In this document: positions 8,409-20,100 of the stretch, piece by piece
How positions within the stretch are numbered: position 1 is the first letter of the stretch
Layout of the letters: each line of letters begins with the position of its first letter
From: CAIWHR01 sp963781285
Lineage (GTDB): Bacteria; Pseudomonadota; Gammaproteobacteria; Burkholderiales; Casimicrobiaceae
NCBI GenBank assembly: GCA_963781285.1
Contig: CAWAFI010000002.1
Coordinates: 45,040 to 109,039 of the forward strand
Length of the DNA: 64,000 nt
Reading direction: 5' to 3'
Program-made: the position numbers and the translations under genes
The notes under the pieces: model-generated
What the model was told of the DNA's origin: nothing
Database searches by the model: none
What the model saw: the letters and a program-made list of their open reading frames with translations, nothing else

Positions 8409-9887
8409 ATGCCGTTCATCCTCGCTCTCGATCAGGGCACGACCAGCTCCCGGGCCCTTGTGTTCGACCACGCGGGCACCATCCGCGCTGTGGCGCAGTC
8501 CGAGTTCCGGCAGATCTTTCCGCAGCCCGGCTGGGTCGAGCACGACGCGACCGAGATCTGGGCCACACAGTCGGGCGTGCTGCACGAAGCGCTGGCGAAG
8601 GCCGGGATCGGTGCGGGCGACCTCCGGGCGATCGGCATTACCAACCAGCGCGAAACGACGGTGCTGTGGGACCGCGCGAGCGGCCGGCCGGTCGCGAACG
8701 CGATCGTCTGGCAGGACCGCCGAACCGCACCGCTGTGCGACGAGTTGCGCGCGGCCGGCTATGGCCCGTTGTTCGCGCAAAAGACCGGGCTCGTGCTCGA
8801 TGCCTATTTCTCCGGCACCAAGCTCAAGTGGCTGCTCGATCACGTGCCGGGCGCACGCGATCGCGCCGCGCGCGGCGAGCTCGCGTTCGGGACGATCGAC
8901 ACGTGGCTCGTCTGGAACCTCTCGCGCGGCGCGGTGCACGTCACCGACCCGTCGAACGCGAGCCGCACGCTGCTCTACAACACGCGCACCGGCGACTGGG
9001 ACGACGAGCTGCTGCGCCTGCTCGACATTCCGCACGAAGTGCTCCCACGCGTCGTGCGCTCGTCGGGCGTGTGCGCCGAGGCCCGCATCGGTGGTGTGGC
9101 GGTTCCGATCGCCGGCATCGCCGGCGACCAGCAGGCTGCGTTGTTCGGGCAGGCGTGCCACGTGCCCGGCCTGGCCAAGAATACGTATGGCACCGGCTGC
9201 TTCCTGCTGCTGAACACGGGCAACAAGGCAGTGGTCTCGACCAACAATCTGCTGTCGACGGTGGCGTGGGATCGTGGCCACGGCCTCGAATATGCGCTGG
9301 AAGGAAGCGTTTTCATCGGCGGTGCCGTCGTGCAGTGGCTGCGCGACGGGCTGCAGATCGTCCGCTCAGCCGGCGACATCGAGGCGCTCGCCGCGAGCGT
9401 GCCCGACAACGGCGGCGTCTATCTGGTGCCGGCGTTCGCAGGGCTCGGTGCGCCGCATTGGGACGCCTACGCACGCGGCGCGATGTTCGGCCTGACGCGC
9501 GGCGCGACCGGCGGCCACATCGCGCGGGCGGCGCTCGAGGCGATCGCATTTCAAAGTGCCGACGTGCTCTCGGCAATGGAGCGCGACGCCGGCATCACCC
9601 TCTCCGAGTTGCGCGTGGACGGCGGTGCGACGGCCAACAACCTGCTGATGCAGTTCCAGGCGGACCTGCTCGGCGTGCCGGTCGTGCGACCCAAGGTGCT
9701 CGAGACCACGGCGCTTGGCGCCGGCTATCTCGCAGGGCTCGCCGTCGGGTACTGGAAAGACGCGGCCGACGTCAGCGCGAACTGGCGGGTCGACCGCGTC
9801 TTCGAGCCCTCAATGCCGCGCGACCGCGCCGCCGAGCTGCGGGCCGGCTGGGAGAAGGCGGTCGCGCGCGCGAAGGCCTGGGCCTGA
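8409..9887 (+). CDS. glpK: Glycerol kinase
   Basis: Phosphorylates glycerol to sn-glycerol-3-phosphate with ATP. The 492 residues fit the FGGY kinase family (E. coli 502). DQGTTSSR at 8-15 is the phosphate-binding loop, NQRETT at 79-84 is the substrate-domain motif, and NTYGTGCF, GGAVVQWLRDGL and DGGATANNLLMQFQ mark the ATPase core. Other glycerol-phosphate genes (ugpB-A/E-C-Q) lie 2-8 kb downstream on the opposite strand, so the region concentrates glycerol and glycerophosphodiester use. No glpF or glpD is present. Confidence 0.95.
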   Translation: MPFILALDQGTTSSRALVFDHAGTIRAVAQSEFRQIFPQPGWVEHDATEIWATQSGVLHEALAKAGIGAGDLRAIGITNQRETTVLWDRASGRPVANAIVWQDRRTAPLCDELRAAGYGPLFAQKTGLVLDAYFSGTKLKWLLDHVPGARDRAARGELAFGTIDTWLVWNLSRGAVHVTDPSNASRTLLYNTRTGDWDDELLRLLDIPHEVLPRVVRSSGVCAEARIGGVAVPIAGIAGDQQAALFGQACHVPGLAKNTYGTGCFLLLNTGNKAVVSTNNLLSTVAWDRGHGLEYALEGSVFIGGAVVQWLRDGLQIVRSAGDIEALAASVPDNGGVYLVPAFAGLGAPHWDAYARGAMFGLTRGATGGHIARAALEAIAFQSADVLSAMERDAGITLSELRVDGGATANNLLMQFQADLLGVPVVRPKVLETTALGAGYLAGLAVGYWKDAADVSANWRVDRVFEPSMPRDRAAELRAGWEKAVARAKAWA

Positions 9888-9925
9888 CGTCCCTTGCCTC
9901 CCGCTGGTTGCGTTCCCGGCGAAAA

Positions 9926-9956
9926 CGTGCATATACTCTCATTTCCGTGCATATAC
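9926..9956 (+). promoter_or_regulatory. Direct repeat CGTGCATATAC x2, candidate operator of the MarR gene
   Basis: The 11-mer CGTGCATATAC occurs at 9926-9936 and again at 9946-9956, exactly 20 bp apart, or about two helical turns on one DNA face. Each copy is itself partly palindromic (GT..AT..AC). The pair lies 27 bp before the ATG of the MarR-family gene. MarR proteins commonly autoregulate from such sites, so operator function is a reasonable inference. Confidence 0.5.
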
Positions 9957-9982
9957 GCGCTTTACCGCCCGAACCCACGGCC

Positions 9983-10438
9983 ATGCGTCCCGCCGCCCCT
10001 TCCGGTTCTGCCGCTTGCGCGTGCGGCCGCCTGCGCCGCGCCGCCCGGGCACTGACGCAACTCTACGACGATCTGATGGAGCCGGCCGGACTGCGCATTA
10101 CACAGTTTTCGCTGCTTCGGACGCTGGCCCGCGAAGGCACGGTGCCGATGTCCGCCCTGGCGGAAAAGGCGCTGCTCGATCGCACGGCGTTGTCACGGAC
10201 GCTCGATCCGCTGGTCCTGCGAGGGCTGGTCGACATCGCGCCCGGCCGCGATGCACGCACGCGGGAAGTGTCGCTGACCCGGACCGGCGCGACGGCGATT
10301 CGCGCCGCCGAGCCGCATTGGCGCCGGGCGCAGGCACGCGTCGCCGGCAAGCTGGGTGGCGCCAAACTCGGCGCGCTCATTGCCACGCTGCGGGAAATCG
10401 AAGCGCTGCATCCCGATCCCGGCGGCCGCGGCCGCTGA
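9983..10438 (+). CDS. MarR-family winged-helix transcriptional regulator
   Basis: A 151-residue DNA-binding protein with the MarR layout: a dimerisation helix, then a winged helix (LRITQFSLLRTLAREG, LAEKALLDRTALSRTLDPL as recognition helix, and RDARTREVSLTRTG as the beta wing). The ATG lies 95 bp after glpK and just after a direct-repeat pair that may be its operator. A second-codon run rich in Ala/Ser/Cys (SGSAACACGRLRRA) precedes the domain. Its probable target is the MFS gene starting 20 bp downstream, because MarR-transporter pairs are common. The ligand is unknown. Confidence 0.88.
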   Translation: MRPAAPSGSAACACGRLRRAARALTQLYDDLMEPAGLRITQFSLLRTLAREGTVPMSALAEKALLDRTALSRTLDPLVLRGLVDIAPGRDARTREVSLTRTGATAIRAAEPHWRRAQARVAGKLGGAKLGALIATLREIEALHPDPGGRGR

Positions 10439-10458
10439 CTCCCCACGAAAGGAACTCC

Positions 10459-11679
10459 GTGACCTCCCGATCGTCGCACGCCGACTGGCGCACCCCGACC
10501 GTCGTGCTCGTCGCGAGCGGCCTGATCCTCACGCTGTCGATGGGGATCCGGCACGGGTTCGGGTTGTTCCTGCAACCGATGAGCGCGGACCTGCATTGGG
10601 GCCGCGAGACGTTCGCACTCGCGCTGGCCGTGCAGAATCTGGTCTGGGGCGCGGCTACGCCCTTCGCCGGGATGTACGCCGACCGCTTCGGCAGCCACAA
10701 GGTCGCGTTCGTGTGCGCGTTGCTCTATGTCGCCGGCCTCGCGACGATGGCGCACGCAACAAGCCCGGTGACGATGGTGCTCACCGCCGGGGTGCTGATC
10801 GGCACGGGGCTTGCGGGACTGTCGTTCTCGGTGGTCGCCGGCGTGCTCGGCCGCAAGTATCCACCGGAGAAGCGCAGCATGGCGCTCGGGATCTCGGCCG
10901 CGGCCGGATCGTTCGGTCAGTTCGCGATGCTGCCGCTGACCCAATGGCTGCTGTCGCATCTCGGCTGGTACGGAGCATTGCTGGCGCTGGCCGTCGTCGC
11001 GTTGCTGATGATCCCGTTGTCCGCAGCGATCTACGAGAAGCACCTTTCGACGGCGCATGCGTTCCAGCAATCCGCAGGCGCGGCGATGCGCGAGGCGCTC
11101 GGCCATCGCGGCTACATGCTGCTGACGATCGGTTTTTTCGTCTGCGGCTTTCAGCTCGTCTTCGTCGGCGTGCATCTGCCGGCGTATCTTGCGGACCACG
11201 GACTGGCGCCGCACGTCGCGGTCACCGCGCTCGCGCTGATCGGCCTGTTCAACATCGTCGGCACGTACGCGACGGGCTGGCTCGGCAGCCGGATGCCGAA
11301 GCGCTACATTCTCTCGGCGATCTATTTCGCACGCGCGGTGGTATTCGCGCTGTTCGTCTTCCTGCCACTCTCGCCGTGGACGGTGTACGCATTCGCGATC
11401 GCGCTCGGTTTGCTCTGGCTGTCCACGGTGCCGCCGACCAACGGCATCGTCGCGCAGATTTTCGGCGTGCGCTATCTCGCGATGCTATCGGGCGTGACGT
11501 TCTTCAGCCACCAGATCGGCAGTTTCCTCGGCGCCTGGCTCGGCGGCAAGCTCTACGATACGATGGGAAACTACGATGTCGTCTGGTGGACCTCGATCGC
11601 GCTCGGCGTGCTCGCCGGGCTCATCAATCTGCCGATCGACGAACGCGAGATCCGACGCCCGGCCGTGCAGGCCGCGTAA
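10459..11679 (+). CDS. MFS transporter, OFA/monocarboxylate-like
   Basis: A 406-residue, 12-helix major facilitator protein. GIRHGFGLFLQPMSADLHWG at the first helix and ATPFAGMYADRFGSHK at the helix 2-3 loop match the oxalate/formate or monocarboxylate-type MFS branch. The GTG start at 10459 has AAAGGA about 6 bp upstream. The frame is open further upstream, but that part is antisense-like sequence overlapping the MarR gene. It lies 20 bp after marR and is very likely cotranscribed with it and controlled by it. A small organic acid is the likely substrate class, but the sequence does not show which. Confidence 0.85.
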   Translation: MTSRSSHADWRTPTVVLVASGLILTLSMGIRHGFGLFLQPMSADLHWGRETFALALAVQNLVWGAATPFAGMYADRFGSHKVAFVCALLYVAGLATMAHATSPVTMVLTAGVLIGTGLAGLSFSVVAGVLGRKYPPEKRSMALGISAAAGSFGQFAMLPLTQWLLSHLGWYGALLALAVVALLMIPLSAAIYEKHLSTAHAFQQSAGAAMREALGHRGYMLLTIGFFVCGFQLVFVGVHLPAYLADHGLAPHVAVTALALIGLFNIVGTYATGWLGSRMPKRYILSAIYFARAVVFALFVFLPLSPWTVYAFAIALGLLWLSTVPPTNGIVAQIFGVRYLAMLSGVTFFSHQIGSFLGAWLGGKLYDTMGNYDVVWWTSIALGVLAGLINLPIDEREIRRPAVQAA

Positions 11680-11688
11680 GGAAGGCGG

Positions 11689-12462
11689 CTACAATGGCGG
11701 CGCCGGAGGCAGCGAGTCCGCGGCGACGTGATCGATGGCGTCGGTGATGATGCCGTCCACGCCCCACGCCGCGAGCTCGGCGATCCGGTCGACCTCGTTC
11801 GGCGTGAAGCAGAGCAGCCGATAGCCCGCGTGGTGGACCCTCTTCACGAGCTCGGGGGTAACTGCCTCGTGGTCGAGATCGAGGGCCACGCAGCCGAGGC
11901 GCTCGAGGCGCGCCTGCCAATCGGCGGGCACGGTGTCGGCGAGCAATGCCCGCGGCAACGACGGCGCCGCTTCCTGCGCCTCGGCCAGCGCATTTTCCGA
12001 GAACGACGAGAGCAGCGGCGGCACCTCGGCGTCGCGCCACAGCGTCGCGGCGTCCAGCGCGACGGCGCCACCAGTCTCGTGCTCTCGGCCCGGCGTGGGT
12101 TTGATCTCGATGTTGCAGAGCACGCCGTGCGCACGCGCCCAGCGGGCGATGGCGGCGAGCGTGGGCAACGGCTCGCCCGCGTATTTCGCCGAGTGCCAGC
12201 CGCCCGCATCGAGTCGCGAGAGCTCGCGCCAAGGCAGTGCGTCGGCGCGGCCATGGCCGGTGGTCGTGCGTTCCAGTGTCGCGTCGTGCAGGAGGAAGGC
12301 GAGGTTGTCGGCGGAGAGCTTGACGTCGAACTCGAACATCCGGTACCCGTGCGCATGGCCGACGCGCATCGCCGTCAGCGTGTTCTCGGGTGCGAGCTTC
12401 CCCGCGCCGCGATGCGCGATGAGGCGGGGGTACGGCCAGTCCTTGACGATGTTGGTGGTCAT
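11689..12462 (-). CDS. ugpQ: Glycerophosphodiester phosphodiesterase
   Basis: Hydrolyses glycerophosphodiesters to sn-glycerol-3-phosphate and an alcohol in the cytoplasm. The 257-residue GDPD-fold protein opens with RLIAHRGAGKLAPENT (His17, Arg18, Glu26). It then shows the metal ligands in FEFDVKLSADNLAFLLHD (Glu44, Asp46, His59). The chosen ATG gives the short cytosolic form typical of UgpQ with no signal peptide, and an upstream Arg/Gly-rich extension is rejected. It is the last gene of the ugp cluster and converges with the MFS gene. It supplies G3P from diesters imported by UgpABCE. Confidence 0.93.
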   Translation of the reverse strand: MTTNIVKDWPYPRLIAHRGAGKLAPENTLTAMRVGHAHGYRMFEFDVKLSADNLAFLLHDATLERTTTGHGRADALPWRELSRLDAGGWHSAKYAGEPLPTLAAIARWARAHGVLCNIEIKPTPGREHETGGAVALDAATLWRDAEVPPLLSSFSENALAEAQEAAPSLPRALLADTVPADWQARLERLGCVALDLDHEAVTPELVKRVHHAGYRLLCFTPNEVDRIAELAAWGVDGIITDAIDHVAADSLPPAPPL

Positions 12463-12657
12463 TGGTGTACCCCCACGCTTGCGGCTGCCGCCGCGGCGCT
12501 GCCCCCGGAGGCGCAGTTCCGAGCGGCCTCCGCGATGTCGTGCTCGACGCGTTGCATCTTGGGGTCGGCCGCCACCCACGCTCGCAGACGCGCCCTTCGG
12601 GCCTTGGCTCCGCCCTGCTCGCGCAGGCGTCCTTGGGGCGGCCCGGCGGTGCTCATG

Positions 12658-13722
<1,065 letters not shown>

Positions 13723-13811
13723 TGCTTCGGGCGCTCACCGAGAGACGCGCGCGCACCGAGAACAACGACAAAACGGGCCTGAGCCTCGGCATCCCGCTGT
13801 CGAGCTCCGTT

Positions 13812-15548
13812 TCACTTTTCGGTCTCGACCAAGCCTTTTACGAACCACTTCTGCATCAGCAGCACGACCAGCGCCGGCGGCACCATCGTCAGCATCGCGG
13901 TTGCCATCACCAGGTTCCATTCCATGGCAGCGTCGCCGCCGCTGACAATTATCCGTTTGATGCCGATCACTGCCGTGTACATGTCTTCCCGGGTCGTCAC
14001 CAGCAACGGCCACAGGTACTGATTCCAGCCGTAGATGAAGAGGATCACGAACAGCGCCGCGATGTTCGTCCGCGACAGCGGCACGACGACGTCCCGCAGG
14101 AAGCGCAGCGGCCCCGCGCCGTCGATGCGGGCGGCCTCGGCCAGCTCGTCCGGGATGGTCAGGAAGAACTGCCGGAACAGGAACGTCGCCGTCGCCGACG
14201 CGATCAGCGGCACGGTGAGGCCGGCGTACGTATCGAGCATGCCGAGGTCCGAGACGACCTTGTACGTCGGCATGATGCGCACTTCGACAGGCAGCATCAG
14301 CGTGACGAAGATCATCCAGAAGAAGAAGCTGCGCAACGGAAAGCGGAAATACACGATCGCAAACGCGGACAGCAGCGAGATCGCGATCTTGCCGATCGCG
14401 ATGACCAGCGCCGAGATCAGGCTGTTCACCATCATGCGTCCGACGCCCGCGACCGATTCGCCGGAGCCGCGCGCGAGCACCGTCAGGTAGTTCTCGACCA
14501 GGTGCGTACCCGGCAGCAACGGCATCGGCGCCTGCAGCACTTCCTGCGCGGTGTGCGTCGAGGCGACCAGAGTCACGTACACCGGGAAGGCGACGATCGC
14601 CACGCCCAGCACGAGGATCGCATGGCTGGCAAGAGTGAGCAGCGGGCGATTCTCGATCATCCAGTACTGCACCTTGCGCTCGACGTAGCGGAACTGCACC
14701 ACCGTCAGCGTGATCACGATGAACATCAGGATCACCGACTGCGCCGCCGAGCCGCCCAGGTCCAGCCCCTTGAAGCCGTCCTTGTAGACCTTGTAGACGA
14801 GAATCTCGGTCGCCTGGCCGGGGCCACCGCTGGTCGCCGCGTCGATGATGCCGAACGTGTCGAAGAAGGCGTAGACGACATTGACGACCATCAGGAAGAA
14901 GGTCGTCGGCGACAGCAGCGGAAACACGATCGTGGCGAAGCGCCGGGCCGGCCCCGCGCCGTCGATCGCCGCCGCCTCGATCAGTGATTTGGGAATCGAT
15001 TGCAGTCCGGCGAGGAAGAACAGGAAGTTGTAGCTCACCTGCTTCCAGACTGCGGCGATGACGACCAGCAGCAGCGCCTGATTGTCGTAGAGGAGGTAAT
15101 TCCAGTCGACGCCGCGCTGCCGCAACCAGTAGGCGACGATGCCGACCGTCGGATTGAACAGGAACATCCACAGCACCGCGGCGATCGCCGGCGCCACCGC
15201 GTAGGGCCAGATGAGCAACGTCTTGTACACCGCCGCGCCGCGGATCACCCGGTCGGCGAACACCGCCAGGATCAGCGAGATCGCCAGCCCCAGCCCGGCG
15301 ACGAGCACCGAAAAGAGCGCCGTGACCTTGAACGACGACAGGTAAAGCTCGTCGCGGAACAACTCCCTGAAGTTGTCGAGCCCGACGAACTCGACGCTGC
15401 CACCGAAGGCATCCTGGATCAGCAGCGACTGGTAGAGCGCCTGCGCGGCCGGCCAGAAGAAGAACACCACCGTCACCGCGACCTGCGGCAGCAGCAGCGC
15501 GTAGGGCAGCCACTTCGAGCGGAAGAGCGCGCGCTTTTCCATCGCCAT
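13812..15548 (-). CDS. ugpA-ugpE: G3P ABC importer permeases UgpA and UgpE read as one continuous frame
   Basis: Residues 1-295 are a complete UgpA permease with its EAAAIDGAG loop (191-199) and six helices, ending RYVERKVQY. Residue 296 is Trp, and residue 297 starts MIENRP, the normal beginning of UgpE, which runs to the end with its own EAARIDGAG loop near 500. The two permeases are usually separate proteins. At the junction (14658-14663) the message reads TAC TGG ATG. Without one G it would read TACTGATG, with the UgpA stop TGA overlapping the UgpE ATG. So this is either a true 578-residue fusion or a one-base insertion in the sequence. It sits between ugpB and ugpC. Confidence 0.88.
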   Translation of the reverse strand: MAMEKRALFRSKWLPYALLLPQVAVTVVFFFWPAAQALYQSLLIQDAFGGSVEFVGLDNFRELFRDELYLSSFKVTALFSVLVAGLGLAISLILAVFADRVIRGAAVYKTLLIWPYAVAPAIAAVLWMFLFNPTVGIVAYWLRQRGVDWNYLLYDNQALLLVVIAAVWKQVSYNFLFFLAGLQSIPKSLIEAAAIDGAGPARRFATIVFPLLSPTTFFLMVVNVVYAFFDTFGIIDAATSGGPGQATEILVYKVYKDGFKGLDLGGSAAQSVILMFIVITLTVVQFRYVERKVQYWMIENRPLLTLASHAILVLGVAIVAFPVYVTLVASTHTAQEVLQAPMPLLPGTHLVENYLTVLARGSGESVAGVGRMMVNSLISALVIAIGKIAISLLSAFAIVYFRFPLRSFFFWMIFVTLMLPVEVRIMPTYKVVSDLGMLDTYAGLTVPLIASATATFLFRQFFLTIPDELAEAARIDGAGPLRFLRDVVVPLSRTNIAALFVILFIYGWNQYLWPLLVTTREDMYTAVIGIKRIIVSGGDAAMEWNLVMATAMLTMVPPALVVLLMQKWFVKGLVETEK

Positions 15549-15670
15549 GCTGTCGCCGCGACTCCGTTCGGGCGTAGACGTCGGTGCGATCGACGCTCGG
15601 ACCGAGCGCCGCGGCCGTCGGACCGCGATCGCTCGTCCAGAAATAGTGTCTCAGCGGCGCTGCCGCGCCG

Positions 15671-16996
15671 TCACTCCTTGGCGGTCCTGGCGAATCTCTG
15701 GACCTGCTCGTTGCTGCGCGTCACTGCCGTATCGAGCGCCTCCTTCGGCGTCTTCTTGCCGCTCCAGACGCCTTCCAGCTCCTCGTCGATGATGTCGCGT
15801 ATCTGCACGAAGTTGCCGAGACGGATGCCGCGCGACTTGTCGGTGGTCTTGACGATCATCTGCTTGACCGAGACGTCCGTACCGGGGTTCTTTTCGTAAA
15901 AGCCCGATTGCTTCGTCAACTCGTACGCCGCCATCGTGATCGGCAGGTAGCCCGTGGCCTGGTGAAATTCCGCCTGGATCTCCGGCCGCGAGAGAAACGT
16001 CAGGAACTTGGCCACCGCCTTGTACTCGTCCTTCGATTTGCCGCCCATCACCCACAGGCTGGCACCGCCGATGATCGTGTTCTGCGGCGCGCCGGGCACG
16101 TCGGCGTAGTAGGGCAGCGCGGACACGCCGAACTTGAACTTCGCGTTCTGCTTGACCGTGCCGTAGCCGGCCGACGACGTCGTCATCATCGCGCACTCGC
16201 CGCTGTAGAACTTCGCCTCCGGCTCGTTCTTTCTGCCGGCGTAGGTGAAGTAGCCTTTCTTCAGCCAGTCCTGCAGGTTCTGGATATGCCTGACCTGGAC
16301 CGGGCCGTTGAACACGAGCTGCGGGTCGTTGCCGGAGAAGCCGTTGTCCTTGGTCGCGAACGGCACGTTGTGCCACGCCGAAAAACTCTCGAGATGCACC
16401 CACGACTGCCAGCCGGTCGTATAGCTGCACGGGAGCACGCCGGACGCCTTGATCTTGGCGGCCGCAGCGGCGACCGCCTGCCACGTCTCGGGTGGCCGGT
16501 TGGGATCGAGGCCGGCCTTTTCGAACGCGTCCTTGTTGTAATAGAACACCGTCGTCGAGCTGTTGAACGGGAACGACAGCATCTGCCCCTTCGGGTTGGT
16601 GTAATAGCCGGCCACGGCCGGTACATAGCTCTTGGGGTCGAATTTTTCGCCGGCATCCGCCATGACCTGATGCACCGGCTTGATCGCGCCCTTCGCCGAC
16701 ATCATCGTCGCCGTGCCCACTTCGAATACCTGCAGGAGCGCCGGCGCATTGCCCGCGCGGTACGCGGCGATCGCTGCCGCCATCGCCTCGGGGTAGGAGC
16801 CCTTGTAGACCGCCGTGACCTTGTATTCGCTTTGGCTGTCGTTGAAGCGCTTGGCGAGATTGTTGACGCGCTCGTTGTTGGCGGCGGTCATCGCGTGCCA
16901 CCACTGGATCTCGGTGACGGCCTGGGCGGACGCGGCGGCACCGCACAATGCGGCGAATGCTGCGGCGCGCACGACGCGCGAAATGCGGTTCGACAT
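15671..16996 (-). CDS. ugpB: sn-Glycerol-3-phosphate periplasmic binding protein
   Basis: The 441-residue extracytoplasmic receptor of the Ugp importer. The ATG at 16996 is preceded by GAGGAG and starts MSNRISRVVRAAAFAALCG, a Sec signal peptide cleaved after AQAV. The mature protein begins TEIQWWHAM, the hallmark of UgpB, and NNLAKRFNDSQSEYKV follows. The body carries the family 1 binding-protein fold, with GTATMMSAKGAIKPV in the ligand region. It is the first gene of the cluster and precedes the permease frame by 122 bp. Confidence 0.93.
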   Translation of the reverse strand: MSNRISRVVRAAAFAALCGAAASAQAVTEIQWWHAMTAANNERVNNLAKRFNDSQSEYKVTAVYKGSYPEAMAAAIAAYRAGNAPALLQVFEVGTATMMSAKGAIKPVHQVMADAGEKFDPKSYVPAVAGYYTNPKGQMLSFPFNSSTTVFYYNKDAFEKAGLDPNRPPETWQAVAAAAAKIKASGVLPCSYTTGWQSWVHLESFSAWHNVPFATKDNGFSGNDPQLVFNGPVQVRHIQNLQDWLKKGYFTYAGRKNEPEAKFYSGECAMMTTSSAGYGTVKQNAKFKFGVSALPYYADVPGAPQNTIIGGASLWVMGGKSKDEYKAVAKFLTFLSRPEIQAEFHQATGYLPITMAAYELTKQSGFYEKNPGTDVSVKQMIVKTTDKSRGIRLGNFVQIRDIIDEELEGVWSGKKTPKEALDTAVTRSNEQVQRFARTAKE

Positions 16997-17128
16997 GGTT
17001 TCTCCTCGGGATCTCTGCGAAACGGGCGGTTTGCCTCTTGGCAAATGGTGATTCTATTGCAATTGGGACACACCGGGGCATCGGCGCGCCGGGAGTCTTC
17101 CCCGGGCGCCCGGGCTGGGCGATCTAGC

Positions 17129-20100
17129 CTAATCGGCGGCACCCGGATGCGGGATCGGCTCCGCCGGCACTTCGCCGTGGGGCAACCGCACGCGGCGGCC
17201 GGCGAGCAGCGTATAGGCGGTCGGCACGACGAAGAGCGTCAGCAACGTGCCGAAGGACATCCCGCCGACGATCACCCAGCCGATCTGGATTCGCGACTCG
17301 CCGCCCGCCCCGCGCGCGAGTGCCAGCGGCAAGGCGCCCAGCACCATCGCGCCAGTCGTCATCAGGATCGGCCGCAACCGCAACACCGCCGCTTCCTGCA
17401 CCGCCGCCATCATGTCCTGGCCCCGGTCGCGCAGCTGGTTCGAGAACTCGACGATCAGGATCCCGTGCTTGGTGATGAGGCCGACCAGCGTGATGAGGCC
17501 GACCTGGCTGTAGATGTTGAGCGTCCCGCCAGTCAGCCACAGCGTGAACAGCGCGCCCGTCATCGAGAGCGGCACCGAGAGCATGATGACGAACGGGTGG
17601 ACGAAGCTCTCGAACTGCGCCGACAGCACGAGATAGATGAACAGGAGCGCCAGTACGAACGTGAAATAGATCTCCTTGCCCGACGCGCGGAACTCGCGCG
17701 ACTGGCCATCGAGGTCCGTTTGTGCTGTCGGCGGCAGTAGGCGCTTGGCCGTCTCGTCCATTGCTTTCAGCGCGTCCTGGATCGTGTAGCCGGGCGCGAG
17801 CGTCCCGGTGATCTTGACCGCGCGCAACCGATTGAAGTGGTTGAGCGACGCCGGAGACACGCCTTCCCGGACATCGACCAGGTTGGCGAGCTGCACCATC
17901 TCGCCGTTGCGGCCGCGCACGTACATGTCGGAAATGTCGGACGGCGACGCGCGGTCGCGATCCCCGGCCCAGACGATGACGTCGTACTGTTCGCCGTCCT
18001 TCTTGAAGCGCGTGACCTGTCGGCCACCGAGCAACGTCTCCAGCGTGCGCCCGACCGTGTCGACGTTGATCGCGAGATCGGCGAGCTTGTCGCGGTTGAC
18101 GGCCACCCGAACCTCTGGCGTGTTGAGCCGCAGGTCCATCTGCAGATTCTGTACGCCCGGGTATTTCTGCATCTCGCCGATGAAGCGCTCCGTGATGCGC
18201 GCCAGCTCCGCGTACGGCACCTGCGACATGATCACGTATTCGATCGGGGTCGAGCGCGGCGACTGGCCGAGCGACGGCGGGTTGACCGGGAACGCGATCA
18301 CGCCCGGTACCTGCGCGAACTTCGGTCGCAGCTCGTCGGCAATCTGCTGCTGGCGCCGCTTGCGTTCCTCCCAGGGCTTCAAGCGCAGGATCGCGTTGCC
18401 GTCGGCAACCGTCGGAAAGCCCGAGATCGCGCTCCACGCCGCGGCCTCGGGAACCTGCGCATAGAGCTCCTCGAGCGGGCGTGTGTTTTCCGACGTGTAG
18501 CGCACCGTTGCGCCCTGCGGCGACGATACGATCCCGAAGATCACGCCGCGATCCTCCGACGGCGTCAGCTCGGCCTTGAGTTGCGTGAACAGAAGCGCGC
18601 CGAGCCCGGCCACCGCCACCCACGCCACGACGACGAGCGGCCGCGCCTTCAGGGTTGCCGCAAGCGCGCGTCGGTACGCCTGGGTGAGGCCCTGCAGGAA
18701 GCGCTCGACCACGTTGTAGAGCCACGAGTGCTTCTTCTCGTGCCGCAGCAGCAGCGAGCACATCATCGGCGACAGCGTCAGCGCGACGAAGCCGGACACC
18801 AGTACCGCGCCGGCCAGCGTCAGGGCGAACTCGATGAACAGCCGCCCGGTACGGCCGGTCGCGAACGCCAGCGGCGCGTACACCGACGCCAGCGTGAGCG
18901 TCATCGCGATCACCGCGAACGCGATCTCGCGCGCGCCCGTGAGCGCCGCCTGCAGCCGCGGCATGCCATCCTCGATGTGGCGGAAGATGTTCTCCAGCAC
19001 GACGATCGCGTCGTCGACGACGAGGCCGATCGCCAGCACCATCGCCAGCAGCGACAGCGTGTTCACGGTGAAGCCGAACGCGTACATCAGCGCGAACGCG
19101 CCGATCAGCGACACCGGGATCGTGACGATGGGGATCACCGTCGCGCGGAGGCTGCGCAGGAAGAAGAAGATCACCAGCACGACCAGCAGGATCGACTCGC
19201 CGATCGTCCTGAACACCGAGCTGATCGAGCGCTCGATGAACAGCGACGAATCGTAGGCGACGGTGAGCCTCATCGCGCCCGGCAGGTTCTCGTTGATCGC
19301 GTTGATCTCGGCGCGGGTTGCCTTCGACAGCTCGAGCGGATTGCCGGTGGACTGCTTGACGACGCCGATATTGATCGCGGGCTTGCCGTTGAAGCGCGAG
19401 ATCACGCGCTCGTCGGCCGGCGCGACGACGGCAGTCGCCACGTCGCGAATCCGCACCGGATAGCCGCCCACGTTGGCGATGATCGCGTTGGCGAATTGTT
19501 CCGTCGATTGCAGGTCGGTTTCGGCGACCACCGCGAACTCGCGCGCGTCGGTCTCGATGCGGCCGGCGGGAATCTCCGCGTTCTGGCGCCGGATCGCGTC
19601 CTCGACGTCCTGCACGGTAAGCCGGTAGCCGGCGAGCCGCGCCCGGTTGATCTCGATGCGCATCGTGATCTTGCGCTCGCCGAACACCCGCACGTCGGCG
19701 GCGCCGGGTAGTACGGACAGTCGCGGCTTGATGTAGCGGTTGATGTAGTCGGTCGCGTCGAGTTGGGACATCCGTCCCGACTCGACGCCGATGTAGAGGA
19801 TCGGGAAGGCGTCGGCCTCGACCTTGGCGATCACCGACTCGTCAGCCGATTCGGGCATCCGATTGCGCACCCGCGCCACCTTGTCGCGCACGTCGGCGGC
19901 GGCGGCATCGGGGTCACGCGACAGGCGGAAACGGATGTTGATCTGGCTGCGCTCCGACCGGCTCTGCGAGGTCATCAGCTCGACCCCCTCGATGCCGGAC
20001 AGCGAGTCCTCCAGCGGCTTGGTGATTTGCGACTCGACGACCTCGGCCGAAGCGCCGCGGTAGATCGTCTGCACGCTGACGACCGGCTCGTCGATCTTCG

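Noticed and set aside
17837..19711. A long plus-strand frame opposite the RND pump
   Set aside because: It is an antisense shadow; the pump frame has intact proton-relay motifs.
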